From Cycas panzhihuaensis (taxonomy: Eukaryota; Cycadophyta), in NCBI GenBank assembly GCA_023213395.1, contig CM041465.1, positions 56,055,741 through 56,119,740 of the forward strand: a DNA stretch of 64,000 nucleotides. The letters are read 5' to 3'. Each line of letters begins with the position of its first letter. The stretch's first letter is position 1. The position numbers and the translations under genes were made by a program. Of the stretch, positions 1 to 10,073 are shown in pieces. The notes under the pieces are model-generated. The model saw only the letters and a list, made by a program, of their open reading frames with translations. It ran no database searches and was not told the DNA's origin.

Positions 1-4
1 AGCC

Positions 5-870
5 ATGCATTTTATCTTCCACGACCTCATCAATGACACGTTGGAGGTCTTTATGGATGATATGATGGGTCTTTCCCGTGTGAGAGCCCATCATCCTTCT
101 TGCGTGCCATCTTCTCACGATGCCATGAGTATCACGTCGACCTTAACCCGCTTAAATGTGTGTTTGCCGTTACCTCGGGCAAACTCCTTGGATTCCTCGT
201 ATCCAAGCAGGGAATTCAGATCAACCCTGACAAAGTCAGGGCGATCCTCGACATGCCGCCACCTAGAACTTAACGGCAGATTAAGTCGTTTCTATGAGCT
301 CGGTTTCCTCGGCGCTTCTTAGGCCGACTTCGCTATGAGCGCTAAACCCCTCACAAACTGTTGAAGAAGGGAGCTCATTTTGCACGGTCCGACAAGACCC
401 AAAAGGCCTTGAAGGACTTAAGGAAGCCTTGGCTCCTCCTACGTTAGCACCTCCACAGTTCGATGGGCCCTTCATCTGTATACCTCGGTTGACCGACGAG
501 TCCTGGGCGCTATGCTCACTCGGGAGGATGACTCGGAACCGAGAGAGCTATATATTTCATCGGTCGCACTCTCGTGGGCTGCCGAGCTTAACTATTCCCC
601 CGGAGAAGGAATGCCTCTCCTTGGTCCATGCCACCAAGAAGTTTAGGCACTACTTGCTCAAGAACACTACCAAGGTGATCGTTCAATCAGATCCTTGAGA
701 TACTTACTTACTCGTTGGATTTGGTGGTAGGTAGGTCGTTGGGCGTCTACTCCGAGAATTTGATCTCCTTATCGTTAGCAGGAAATCAAAGAAGGGCATG
801 ATAGTGGGCGAGCAACTATGGACGCCCTATCCCTAACTCCTTTGATACTCCCGTTGACGACTCTCTCCCC
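5..870 (+). pseudogene. G2 pol: C-terminal reverse transcriptase and RNase H, broken
   Basis: This is the end of RT and the first (gypsy-type) RNase H. The RT catalytic box reads FMDD at 50-61, where YMDD or YLDD is usual. It is followed by the thumb region with SGKLLGFLVS and GIQINPDKVRAI-like stretches spread over two frames (165-260). The RNase H part begins near 429 (LAPPQFDGPF) and contains EKECLSLVHATKKFRHYLL at about 605-660, the typical gypsy helix with its catalytic Glu. At least three frame changes and a stop near 700 separate the pieces, so no active enzyme is encoded. Only about 150 nt separate it from the integrase zinc finger, leaving no room for a second RNase H at the usual Tat position. 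Confidence 0.85.
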
Positions 871-1025
871 GATGAGTCCATCTTGACGATTCAGGGAGCT
901 CCTCCCCATCCGCTCATCGACAATGAGTGGTACGGTGACATAGTCGGTATCTCACGCGGCAATCTGCCCGACGCTAATAATGAGTCAAATCTCGTATCCG
1001 GACTTCTGCCAGGCAGTACCTCCTT

Positions 1026-2121
1026 GTGGACGAGGTGTTGTATAAGAGGTCCTTCGATGGGGTCCTCCTCCGCTGCGTCACTGCTGACGGCCAGGCCAAG
1101 TGCTTCGCGAATGCCATCACGGCATTTGTGGAGGTCACTTTGGGGGCCAGTCTATGGCTCAGAGGATCCTTCGCATGGGCTATTTTTGGCCGTCTCTTTT
1201 TAGAGACGCTCATGCTTTTGCTCGGAAATGTCGGCGATGTCAAGAGCATGCCAACATTTCCCATGTGCCTTCCGAGGCCTTACATCCTATTGTTTCGCTG
1301 GTGGCCTTTCGCTCTGGGGACTAGACCTCATTGGAGCTATCTCCCACCTTGTCATCGCAGACAAGTTCATCTTGAGCGCCACGGAGTATTTCACCAAATG
1401 GGCGAGGCCATCCCTTGATCACTACCCCGAAAACAATTGCTACGTTCATTTACCGACATCATTTGGTTTGAATTAGGATGTCCTAATCACCGACAATGGA
1501 ACTCCTTTTTGTAATAAGGAGTTGGATGAGCTTTGTGAGAAGTTCAAAATCTCATAAGACTTCTTCCCCTTATTATCCTCAGGCAAATGGCCAGGTGGAG
1601 TCTTTAATAAGACTCTTGTCAGCATCCTCAAGAAAGCGGTGGCTCAATCCGGAGGGATTGGCACCTTGTTGCCCTACGCCTTGTGGGCTTATCGTACCTC
1701 TATCCGCTCCGCCAGGAATGACCCGTTCTCCTGGTCTCTGATCGAGGTGGTGCTCCCATTGGAGGTGGAGATCCCTTCTTTGAGTTTCCTTGAGGTTTCA
1801 TCGGCGAAGAGTCGTCCGGCAGCCCTTTGCTCGACCTCGAAGCTTTGGATGAGAGGCGTTTGGTCGCCATCGGGCTAACCTAGCATCCAAAGCCGCTCAC
1901 AAAGGGCTCATGATAAACGCCGTTCCAGCCCTTTGTTTCGGGACTACGTCCTCAAGCTCGAATATCTCCATGACCGTTTGACCAAATTCAAACCCCGATG
2001 GGTTGGCCCCTTTGTCATTATCGAATCCCTCGATAATGGTGCTTACAGGATAGCCACCCTGGAAGGGCTCGAATTTGAGAAAGCCGTTAATGGGATGTTC
2101 CTTAATAAGTTTTACGCATGA
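1026..2121 (+). pseudogene. G2 pol: integrase, broken, to the natural end of pol
   Basis: Integrase joins the cDNA ends to target DNA. The zinc-binding H-H-C-C domain is visible at 1100-1250 (HHGICGGHF, then CRRCQ). The catalytic core follows in another frame: first Asp in DLIGAISHLV (about 1321), second Asp in DNGTPF (about 1492), and the Glu of the YYPQANGQVE block (about 1570-1605). LPYALWAYRTS lies at about 1665. The C-terminal piece at 1933-2121 contains KPRWVGPFVI and ends NKFYA followed by TGA at 2119-2121, the typical end of a gypsy polyprotein. Several frameshifts and in-frame stops inactivate it. No chromodomain is seen after the core. Confidence 0.85.
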
Positions 2122-2769
2122 TCCCTCGGCGATTCCTTCGCCTTGCTCCGAAATGAGCCTAAACTACCATCTTAGGTTGTCCCCATTCTTCCCAACCACG
2201 GGTAGAGTGGCAGTTTAAGATGGATCCTTCTTCTTCTTTTCGGTTCCTTCTGCGGAACCCGCGTTCCCATATTCTCTTGGGAACCCTTGTGTCGTCTTGC
2301 TTGGGCATCCCCCAATCAGGAAGACACTTGGAGGCATCGTTGCCCCCATTTTTTGCCTGTCGTTTCCTTCGCATATCCCACTATGCTCTCCTGTAGACAT
2401 GTACTCCGTCCTGCTCCCTAACCTCACACTTCTATGTCATCCCGCTCACGGCGTGTGTGTGTGCCCATGTTAGGCGTGTGGTCGTACATGGGAGGAAACG
2501 TGTGCATCATATAACAAAATATCTACAACATAAAACATCTACGACATAACATTCACAACACACAAAATAAATATACATATCATCCACATATGATACATCA
2601 TGCACAGCATCTCATATCCAAATGGGGTTCCAATTACCCCATGCGCATATATATACATATCAAAAAAATCATATCATCATATATCCTGGGAAGCCGGTGT
2701 CCTGGTAGGGGGGGTACAATCATATGGTCCTATATATGACCCCCTGGAAGCCCGTGCTTTCCCCTGTCA
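2122..2769. other. Spacer between pol stop and the antisense gene (G2)
   Basis: No convincing coding sequence. The stretch at about 2150-2290 (starting AAATGAGCCTAAA) matches the reverse complement of about 33250-33390 in G1, which shows that this spacer belongs to the element family. The right part is AT-rich with TATA/CATA repeats (2470-2690). Confidence 0.6.
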
Positions 2770-4743
2770 AATCTGCATATACATGTCCTACTGCTGTGGC
2801 CCCGCTCCTGGGGTGCCATCTCCCGGTCTCTGTGATCCCTCTCCTGGGGACCACATGCCTCCGAGGCTCCTCCTGGGCCTCCGCGAGCTGCCTGCCTCGC
2901 TCTCCTCATCCCTAGGTCGTCTCGGGGTCGTCGCCGCCGTGTGGGTCCGCGTCCTGCTCCGGCTCGACCTCGAGACCATCTGTGCTACTAGTTGATCGTA
3001 TATGGTGCGGATACGATCCGCCTCCCGAGTGCCTCCTCTGTCCCCACGAGACTTCGGTGATCACCGCTACCGGGTTCTCGCTCTCCTCATCTCCACCGCA
3101 CCACCACCTGTGCCTCAGAGCTGTGCAGTCCTCGCGGCTCATCTCGCCGCGTCTCGCATCATCCCTCTCTGCTGCGGTCGTCCACAGGATGTGACATGCT
3201 CTTGGGACTCTGCGGCCCATATGTCCTCACCTCACCAATGGGGCGAACGCCTCTCTGTGGGCTCCCGCTACTCTAGGCTCATCGCCTGCCTGGATGGGCG
3301 GTTGCCCCTCTGCATACACCTGAGGGAATATCTCCCTCGCCACGACCTCTGTCGCCTCCGATCTCTGCAGACTGCCAATGCAACACGCCATGTGTCAGTC
3401 TATATACCATGATCAAACCAAACCAAACATCTATCTGGATGCTAAATGACGTTAGAAAAGGTTGGCTCTCACTTTGTGGCCTTTGATCCTCGGTCGTCGG
3501 CATCCTCTCCTCTGGCTCTTCGCCCACTGCAGGTGCCTCGTCTTCAGGAACCTCCTCTGCCTGGGTCCCTCTCCTCGTGGGGGTGGCCCCAGCTCTCGTC
3601 CCCGCGGATCCCATCGCGATCCGTAGCTGCGGCCCTAGTCACGGTCCTCGACCTCACCAGTGCTCTGATGGGCTGCCTCTCCTCCCGGACCGGATGGACC
3701 CTCTGCACTGTCCTGTCTCCTGAAGGACGCCTCCCTGCAGTCGTGACGGCCCCCCACTATCTCCACTATCCCGTCATCACTGTTGTCATCTCCGCGGGCA
3801 CTCCTGCTCACTTTGCCTCATCGTCACTATCCCACCTCACCGTCTGTATGGCTCCTATGTAGTGCGGGAGGGTGAGGAGGTCAGTGATGTCGCCTCCACC
3901 GATCGTCGGCGTGGGCTCATCCTCCATCCCCTCGGTCCGAGTCGCCATCCGTGGACCATCGGGGCTGATGCGTGATAGGTGAGGTGCCCGTGGTGCCACC
4001 GCTGCTAAGCGATCAAAATACCAACCTGAATAACGGTGTCTTTGTATGATAGTCCTCCCTGCCGGACATCCCGATAGCGTCGGTATGCGGCGACTAGGTT
4101 CGCCGCTATCGGTGCCGATCCATCCTCTCGCCGGCCGCGGTAGCGAATCGCATCCATCCATCCTCACGGAATCTCTCTATAGTTACATTTCCGGAAATCC
4201 GAGCGAATGCACAAGATGATCATCTTCCTCACTCGAGAATCACGGATAGTAGAACTGCGGAGGGTGCTCCTCCGATCCCACCCGCCAGCCTCAGTGAAGA
4301 ACAGGCCGCCTCCTGTGGCCGCCTCGGTCGGGCGTCCCGAGTCTCACCGGCCTCCCCGCCGGAACTCCCGATGTCACGGATATCCTCGGCGTGACCATCA
4401 CATCCCCACTGTGGTAGGTGGAACACATGCCTCCTCCGGTCCCAATGGGACACTATATCCACCAAGACCTCTAGTCCGACGTGTCGAGGTGTCTTGAGGG
4501 CCTTATACAGCCACACCTCTCCAAAGATGTCCCTATCCTCCTAAGTCATCATCTCCATGTAACTCAAAGATAGCCATACCAACGTTCTCGCGGTTATCTC
4601 ATGATGATGACTACTCACACCAAAACACCTCAAGTCGGGTCTCATGTCAGCTATTGTTACCTCTCTCTCTCAAATCTCTCTCTGTCTGAGATTTGAGGCT
4701 CTTTTGGCCCTCATGTCTATTTTTCTGCCTTGCCTTCATCTGC

Positions 4744-4771
4744 GCCAAACTTGGCATCAGCTAAGTTTGGC
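4744..4771. repeat. Perfect 9-bp inverted repeat
   Basis: Arms GCCAAACTT (4744-4752) and AAGTTTGGC (4763-4771) with a 10-nt loop. It lies in the proposed intron of the G2 antisense gene. A decayed counterpart (AACTT/AAGTT) occurs near 30435-30466 in G1, and similar arms occur in the G1 LTR. Confidence 0.8.
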
Positions 4772-4797
4772 ACGGTCCGTGGCGATTCGGGTCTGCT

Positions 4798-4828
4798 AAG
4801 AATGATCGCGACTGCCGCGATCATTCTT
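4798..4828. repeat. Perfect 13-bp inverted repeat, loop ACTGC
   Basis: Arms AAGAATGATCGCG (4798-4810) and CGCGATCATTCTT (4816-4828) flank a 5-nt loop, ACTGC. A perfect stem is striking in an element whose coding parts are heavily mutated. It lies in the proposed intron of the antisense gene, where G1 has a different perfect hairpin (30494-30521). Confidence 0.85.
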
Positions 4829-5074
4829 GCAGATGAATGGCGACCCCTAAAGGGGGTTTTCGCCCAAAACCAAAATTTTCTTGGTGGACCCCTGTAGCCC
4901 ACCGGGACCGTGGCTCCCTAATGCCTGTGTCCCCGCCTCTTTCTGGGTCCGATTCGGATCCCGGGAAGCCTTCCGTTGCCCATAAGGGGCACTTAGACTA
5001 TGCAAAAGTAACCTTAAAAGCTACAAAAAGCAACAAACCTTGAACTTCGATTTGGGTCAGGTTTAGTGATATCC

Positions 5075-5080
5075 ACTCAC
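5075..5080 (-). promoter_or_regulatory. Candidate splice donor of the G2 antisense gene
   Basis: On the minus strand the sequence reads GATCCA then GTGAGT. The G1 copy reads GATCCA then GTAAGT at 30176-30181. Both are good plant 5' splice sites at the same aligned place. The upstream exon frame, free of stops here, ends in phase 0. Confidence 0.5.
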
Positions 5081-5257
5081 TGGATCTGGTCTCGCACGCC
5101 ATATCGTGCCTGGTCGTCCGGCTCTCTCCGCTCTCCGATCTGACGGTTCGACCTCCCTCTGCGTGCCGCCACTGTTGGGCGGCGCTCCGCTGTGTAAGGG
5201 AATGGCTCGTTTCAGATGAGAGCCGGTGAAAATGAATCCATTTTCCCGTTCATTTCC

Positions 5258-5266
5258 TTATATAAA
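5258..5266 (-). promoter_or_regulatory. Candidate TATA box upstream of the antisense gene (G2)
   Basis: TTTATATAA on the minus strand, about 100 nt before the candidate first exon start. G1 has CTATATAAAG at the aligned position (29983-29992). The word is nearly palindromic, so it could also serve the sense-strand RNase H gene starting at 5776. Confidence 0.45.
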
Positions 5267-5269
5267 GTG

Positions 5270-5775
5270 GGCCCCCAATGGCACTTCCTCAGTATTAGGT
5301 CTCGCGTCGATCGTTGGGACCGTCTCGTTCTCGATTACCTTTGCCTTACGGCCTCGTCAATCGCGCTATGTTGATGCCCTTTTGCCCTCCTGCAAGGGCA
5401 TTTATGGTGCATCATCATCGCGCTTACTGTGGCCCTTCTGCATCGTTTTGCGCGCTACTCCCATTCCTGCCCGAGTTTATACTCGTTTGGCTCGTTTCGC
5501 CGTCCTAGACTCATTGCCACAGTCCTTTCTTGCTCTTCGAGTCCCCGAAAGGAATGCCCCCCCCCCCACTCAGGGGCATGTTTCGCTTTCTAAAGGCGAC
5601 CTTTTGGCACTCCAAGGGGTTTTTTCCCTTCCAACCGCTCTCACGGCTGACGGATTGTTTGCTCTCGCCCTGGGTTACCTCATTGCTAGGTCCTCCTACC
5701 CTTCACGGCCATTTTCTGCTGACTTGTTGTGTGTTACTTTCATCACCCATCGATTGCTTGGATTTTGTGTCGCCG
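5270..5775 (+). other. Segment upstream of the second RNase H (G2)
   Basis: Pyrimidine-rich, with open stretches in two frames but no recognised domain. A short block reading IPARVYTRL at about 5475 matches YIRVYTHL on the minus strand near 29760 in G1, so part may be coding or a conserved leader. It contains an 11-C run at 5557-5567. Confidence 0.4.
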
Positions 5776-6160
5776 ATGTCCGTCTACATCTTTACCGACG
5801 GCGGAAGCCGCGGTAATCTGGACCTTCCGTCATTGCATGGATCCTCCGACCCCTTCCGACATGATCTCCTCCACTGGGATCTCCCTCCCAGAGGCTACCC
5901 ACAACGAAGCCGAGTATACACTGTTATCAAGCCCCATCGATGCTCTCTGTTTCTATCACGGATCCATCGTTTTGTTTTGTGACTCTCAAGTTGTGGTGTC
6001 CCATCTCACCCAGTTTACTGTGCGATGCCCTCACTTGAGGACTCTCGCCCGCTAGATCCCTCCTGCCCGCTTTTCTTCTATTGATATCCAAAGATATCCC
6101 TCGGGCCCTCAACGCCGAGGTCGACCTCGTTCGCCTCATCCTTGAGCGCCGCCTCCCTTC
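5776..6160 (+). pseudogene. Second RNase H (archaeal/Tat type) of G2, frameshifted
   Basis: A type I RNase H would remove RNA from the RNA-DNA hybrid during reverse transcription. Catalytic positions can be followed through one frameshift: Asp in YIFTDGGSRG (about 5785-5815), Glu in ATHNEAEY (about 5895), Asp in CDSQVVVSHL (about 5980), and a final Asp in LNAEVD (about 6115). The G1 copy (29060-29430, minus) has the same blocks. The ATNNKAE and DSQVVV style resembles the additional RNase H of plant Tat elements, which normally sits between the first RNase H and integrase. Here it lies about 3.6 kb after pol, between the antisense gene and the 3' LTR. I chose ATG at 5776 because the domain starts directly after it. 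Confidence 0.8.
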
Positions 6161-6545
6161 TTCGATCGTCCCCGAGGTTTGCTCGCCTTCCCGCCGCCCA
6201 AGCCCCTGTGTCGTCTGCCACCGCTGCGATCCGCTCGCACCTCTCAAACCGGGTTACTAATGAGGTAAAACTATGGTATCCACTATTTGTTCTTTATTTA
6301 GCTATGCATGTTCCTTCGCATCCTTTGTGTTGGGGCCCCTCACTGTCTCATTCTTCCAATGGCTTTCAGTGGCCCATAGGCGCCCCTATGTTGTCTCCAT
6401 CGCGCCAGTATCCACGCCCGCCACGACACCGGCACCCTTGCCATCGTTATGATCTTGATTGATATATCTATATACACATGTGCGACAGTGATTGTGTTGC
6501 CAAGATTCGCCATCGCACTGAGCTTCCGAGGCGAGGCTCACCGCC

Positions 6546-6555
6546 AAGGGGGCAG
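6546..6555 (+). promoter_or_regulatory. Polypurine tract of G2
   Basis: AAGGGGGCAG directly before the LTR start TGTTTCC at 6556. A polypurine tract primes plus-strand DNA synthesis in LTR elements. Its orientation confirms that G2 runs plus. Confidence 0.75.
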
Positions 6556-7016
6556 TGTTTCCTGGCGTCCGGGAATGGATACGGAATCACCGACGCAGGT
6601 AAGTGGAGGTATGTCTCTTACATTTTCATCGCTTTCTTTTTTGGATGTTTGCTCATGTCCGCTTGTGTATGACTTTGTGGGCGACCTTGTAGTCGCCCAC
6701 ACTTATTTTAGCCTATGACGACTATAGCAGGGCACACTCCCATGAGTGTGGCACCACGGGTGACCGACATTTACTCGTGATCCGCCTCCTCGCCTGGGAT
6801 CCACTAGGTTTGCGCCACCGCCCGTGTGATGACTCATCATCGTTTGGTCAACTTGCCACCCTACTCGAGCCCTATTTTTGCTCCTTTGGACCCGTTTTGT
6901 TGGCTTGTTTGCTCCCGGGTAGGTGTTTTAGTGTTATGTTAACCTTTTCTGTCGCCCCCGCCAACCTGGGTGGGTGGGCCCCATTTTCCCTAGTGCATCG
7001 CTGATTTTTCGCATCA

Positions 7017-7044
7017 CGGAATATTCATGACTGCGAATATTCCG
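7017..7044. repeat. Perfect 10-bp hairpin in G2 LTR, loop ATGACTGC
   Basis: Arms CGGAATATTC (7017-7026) and GAATATTCCG (7035-7044), loop ATGACTGC. At the aligned place the G1 LTR has a different stem but a related loop, ATGGTACTGC on its plus strand (27935-27944). Confidence 0.85.
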
Positions 7045-7081
7045 GCGGTACGACTGTCTCAGGTTGTTTTTAAAAATCCGT

Positions 7082-7116
7082 CGTGGCAATTTCGCATTTA
7101 TTGCGAAACTGCCACG
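7082..7116. repeat. 15-bp hairpin in G2 LTR with one mismatch
   Basis: Arms at 7082-7096 and 7102-7116: CGTGGCA and TTTCGCA on one side, TGCGAAA and TGCCACG on the other, with one A/C mismatch and a 5-nt loop. The G1 LTRs retain decayed versions (around 27855-27885 and 39560-39600). Confidence 0.85.
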
Positions 7117-9070
7117 TGGCTCGCGCTTTATTTCTCTTCCAGCTGCGCCCTAATCACATGCTTTAGGGTTTTGCTTGAGTACTTAAACCCTTTTTGGCTC
7201 ATTTTCAAGGATCTTTTGGCTCACTTTTAGAATTGCTCTCAAGGAAACACTCTCCTGCCTCGCTTCTCTCTGCTTGCTTCATCAACTGGACTGCACTCTT
7301 CATGCCTACGGCTCTCCTTTGGCGTGGCTGAGACATTCTCCCAGCTCATCAAACGCCTTGGAGAGGGCTCCTTTGAAGTGGTGTCCAGTCGGTCTTCACC
7401 CAGGCAGTCCATAAGAGCCCCAAGTGCAGGTGTTTCCCGTCACACCTCCGTAGCAGGGCCTCAAACCTGCTCTACTTCAGATCTGGGCTGATTTATCGGT
7501 CCCTCTCACGCTTTGGTGAGGCAAATCCTTGCCTCTTCTCTCCAGGTATTCCTTGTTTATGCTTGTTTTCCTTGTGATTTTCATGCTTCAGGTCGTTTGC
7601 TCTTACTTGTTGCTTGAGGGTTGGTTGTCCTCCCTTTTGGGGTCAAGTTATACCACTCTCCATGTGCTTCTTACTGCATTCTTTGTCCAAGGCGGTGTGG
7701 AGGGGTTGCATAGGTTTTGGAGAGGAGCCGGGTGGATTCCGTACCACCTTCCACGCTCCTAAGAGGCTCTAAGCCCTCCAACCTCCCTCTCGCCTGCTAT
7801 CCTTGGCTTGCAAACAAGGGTTTGAAGGCTCCTTTGGTTGCCCAAACCACCGCCACAAGTTGCAGTGCTGATTTGGGGCCTTTTGCTCGGGTTTGGGCAT
7901 CACACATAAGTCCCAACCGCTGGTTTCTTGCTCCACCTTTCTCCCCCGGGTCACCCGGTTTGCTCCTCATAGCATCCCTTGTCAGGGCACCATCTGCCTT
8001 TCTTTGCTGCTCACGCCATTTCCCAGCCTTTGCTCTTGACTTTCTCCTCGCTGCCTCGTGGCTCTTGGACGGAGGTTTGGGCATCATTTGTGGGAGGTAG
8101 GCCACTCCGAGGCTTACCCAACCATTTACTTTCACTTTGGTCACTTTCTTTTGATACTTTCCTTGTTGGGTTAGCACTAACGCATGTATATTCAAATTCT
8201 CGTTTATGTTATTTAGGCGTATATTGTTAGAGTTTTGTGTTGCATGTTAGTGCTCTTCCTTCGGGAAGAGAAAGAGACCGCTATTGCAGGTGCACCGAAG
8301 CGTGAGTGCATCGCCTGTGGGCCTGGCTACCCAGTTAAGCACCTTCATGTGCGTTGTGTTTTCATGCTATTTCATTTCTTAGTTGGTGCTTCCTTTCTTT
8401 CTTGGTATTGCATTTGATTTTCCAGGGAAGGTAAGGAAGCCCCTCTTCGTCCACCACAATATCTCGCATCCAGTACGTCATGGAGTGGTTGGACGCCTCG
8501 AGAAGGTTACTTCATCAGACGCCGCTCTGTGTGCACATTCGCTCCTCCGCTACCCTTTCTTTTCCTTTTAGTTCTTCCGTAGTAATTAGTACATTGAAGG
8601 ATTAAAGGGAAAAATTGGTTTGGTACTCGTTTGCAATTCTTTTGTCTTGTTTCACGCATATTTATCATTCATAGGGAAGATTGTAGGAGTCCTTCTCTAC
8701 CCTACCTTTCTTCTCCCCTTGACCAAGACGAGTGTCTTGCTTCCAAAGATCACCGTGTATCCTGCTAGGTTGTGTAGGAGTGCCCCGGCTGCCTCCATTA
8801 GGCCTTCTCTTCCCCTTCTGGCCACCCAAGGGTGGGAGGGTCCTATTCCCAGGTCAACTCAGGTTTGCCCTACGCACCTTCACCCCTTACTCGAAGCGGT
8901 GAAGGGTCACCCGATAGTAGCCATACTCCATTGCAGATCCCGAACTCAAGGCCTCCCACAAGACGGGCGCCTGCGTGGTAGTTACCCACCTTTAGGTCCC
9001 ACCTTCCATCATTCCACCACTCACCTCTCTTACACCTATTTGCTAGGTAGTTATCCCGTAGCAAAGGCCC

Positions 9071-10073
9071 AGGGCATAAGGAGATATATGTGTTGTTTCT
9101 ATGATATCTCCTCAACCATATGTCTGTTTTACGAATAGTCTAAACCATCAAAAAGTAGATTCAGAGCTCGACAACTTAGAATTAAATTAAGTTAGATTTG
9201 GAGTTGATTTTTAGAATATATTAGCTACTCAAGTTAGCCTTTGTGATTGAGCTATTTCAACCTCATTTTTCAGTTTCTTTGAGGTTCTTTCGCTAGATTA
9301 GGTTGTGGCTTATCTTTTTCAGCTGTTCAATTCTAATTTTCAAGACTAATTAGTGCATGGTGATGTCTCACATGTAGGTATTACTCTTAGAAGGTTAAAG
9401 TTCACTCTCAAAGCTTGTCCCATCAAAAGCTTTCTAAACCTACCCTTGTCATTTTAATTTACTTTATTTTATCTTCATTTCATTTATTGCTTTAAAAAGA
9501 ACCTCTTATGTGTAAGAAACTAACTTAAAAAATTAAAATTTTTACATTAAAAAGATACCTTCTGAATTGAACCCTCATTTTTAGCCTTGCAAGCAGAACA
9601 GTTAGGACCCCTAAAGTTACCACCACATACACGCCCTTGGCCTACTCATATTGGATGAGAAATGCTATTGACTATCAGATGTATTAGGTAGTAGGCTGAG
9701 ACTGATACCTTATCTTTTAGAGTTTGAAAACCAGGCTAAAGCCAAGGGGTGAGTGTCTTAGTTAATAAGTTCTCACTATTAGATATATCATTCAGCATAA
9801 GATCGGCATAGGTGGGGAAACAAATCAAGGAAGTCTTAAGACCTTCTTTGTGGTCCACGACTAAGGTATATTGAGCTCTTAAGGTCACGCATCAAAGATA
9901 TCGAGTCCCTCATTTACCACTTATGGGAAGGCGTTATTAGACAGGATAGTAACCAAGAGCTTTCTTAGATATCTTTAGCCTTAGAATTCTAGATTACAGG
10001 CCACTTATGTAGATTAGTACCTTATCACATAAAAACTATAACGACATAAATTCAAACATAAAACCTTTTAAAT
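9071..10073. other. Unassigned AT-rich segment before copia A gag
   Basis: No domain or long reading frame is recognised. If copia A were complete, its 5' LTR and PBS should lie here. I see neither a sequence like the 3' LTR at 42159 nor a TGGTATCAGAGC-like PBS. It may hold the A leader joined to older sequence. Confidence 0.4.

Larger units (their letters stand above)
2770..5164 (-). pseudogene. Antisense gene of G2 with plant-mobile-like domain, broken
   Basis: The gene is encoded opposite to the retroelement. Exon 2 starts near 4600. At 4516-4380 it reads LVDIVSHWDRRRHVFHLPQ, matching HWDHKRYMFYLPQ in the G1 copy, which continues GDVTITPKDVWRILGV, the start of a plant mobile domain (PMD, aminotransferase-like family). 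A second shared block is SDLLTLPHY...VRWDSDDE (about 3830-3880), against LDLLTMVDY...MRDNDDE-like in G1. The C-terminal part (2788-2979) is Arg/Ser-rich and ends in GGMWSPGE, which G1 also has (GGMWPLGE). A short candidate first exon lies at 5081-5164, where the G1 start ATG corresponds to ACG. Frameshifts occur after the HWD block and between the later blocks. Antisense ORFs with PMD-like domains are known in some Tat elements; its function is not established. The protein is inferred, not shown. Confidence 0.7.
1..9070 (+). mobile_element. Ty3/gypsy element G2 (Tat-like), left part outside window
   Basis: The window opens inside the RT domain of a gypsy polyprotein. Reading rightward there are RT end, RNase H, integrase ending at 2121, an antisense gene, a second RNase H, a purine tract and a 2.5-kb LTR. 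The order and the long LTR match the inverted relative G1 (25394-40221), which shares the post-pol region, antisense gene, second RNase H and LTR ends. The 5' LTR, gag, protease and most of RT lie outside the window, so no target-site duplication can be checked. All coding parts carry frameshifts and stops. Tat-lineage assignment rests on the integrase zinc-finger style, the extra RNase H and the antisense gene; it is an inference. Confidence 0.85.
6556..9070 (+). repeat. 3' LTR of G2 (about 2.5 kb)
   Basis: It starts TGTTTCCTGGCGTCCGGGAA; G1 LTRs in element orientation start with TGTTTCTTGGC or its mutated form. The end near 9070 is placed by the block GCTAGGTAGTTATCCCGTAG (9042-9061), which aligns with the end of the G3 LTR (GCTAGGTGGTTATCCCGTAG, minus strand). 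Internal matches include a block near 8085-8125 with G3 (reverse complement of about 63513-63560) and GGGTGGGAGG near 8830 with both G1 LTRs. Short ORFs inside have no recognisable domain. The exact right end is uncertain by a few bases. Confidence 0.8.

Noticed and set aside
429-1003. A complete, active gypsy polymerase in G2
   Set aside because: RT is cut by the window edge and several frame changes and stops separate the domains.
3279-4167. Several 100-140-codon open frames on both strands in 2600-4200
   Set aside because: High GC content makes chance open frames likely; only the minus-strand frames that align with the G1 antisense gene were used.
5557-5567. Run of 11 C as a frameshift site
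   Set aside because: No frame on its two sides shows a domain that would need shifting; an ordinary homopolymer is sufficient.
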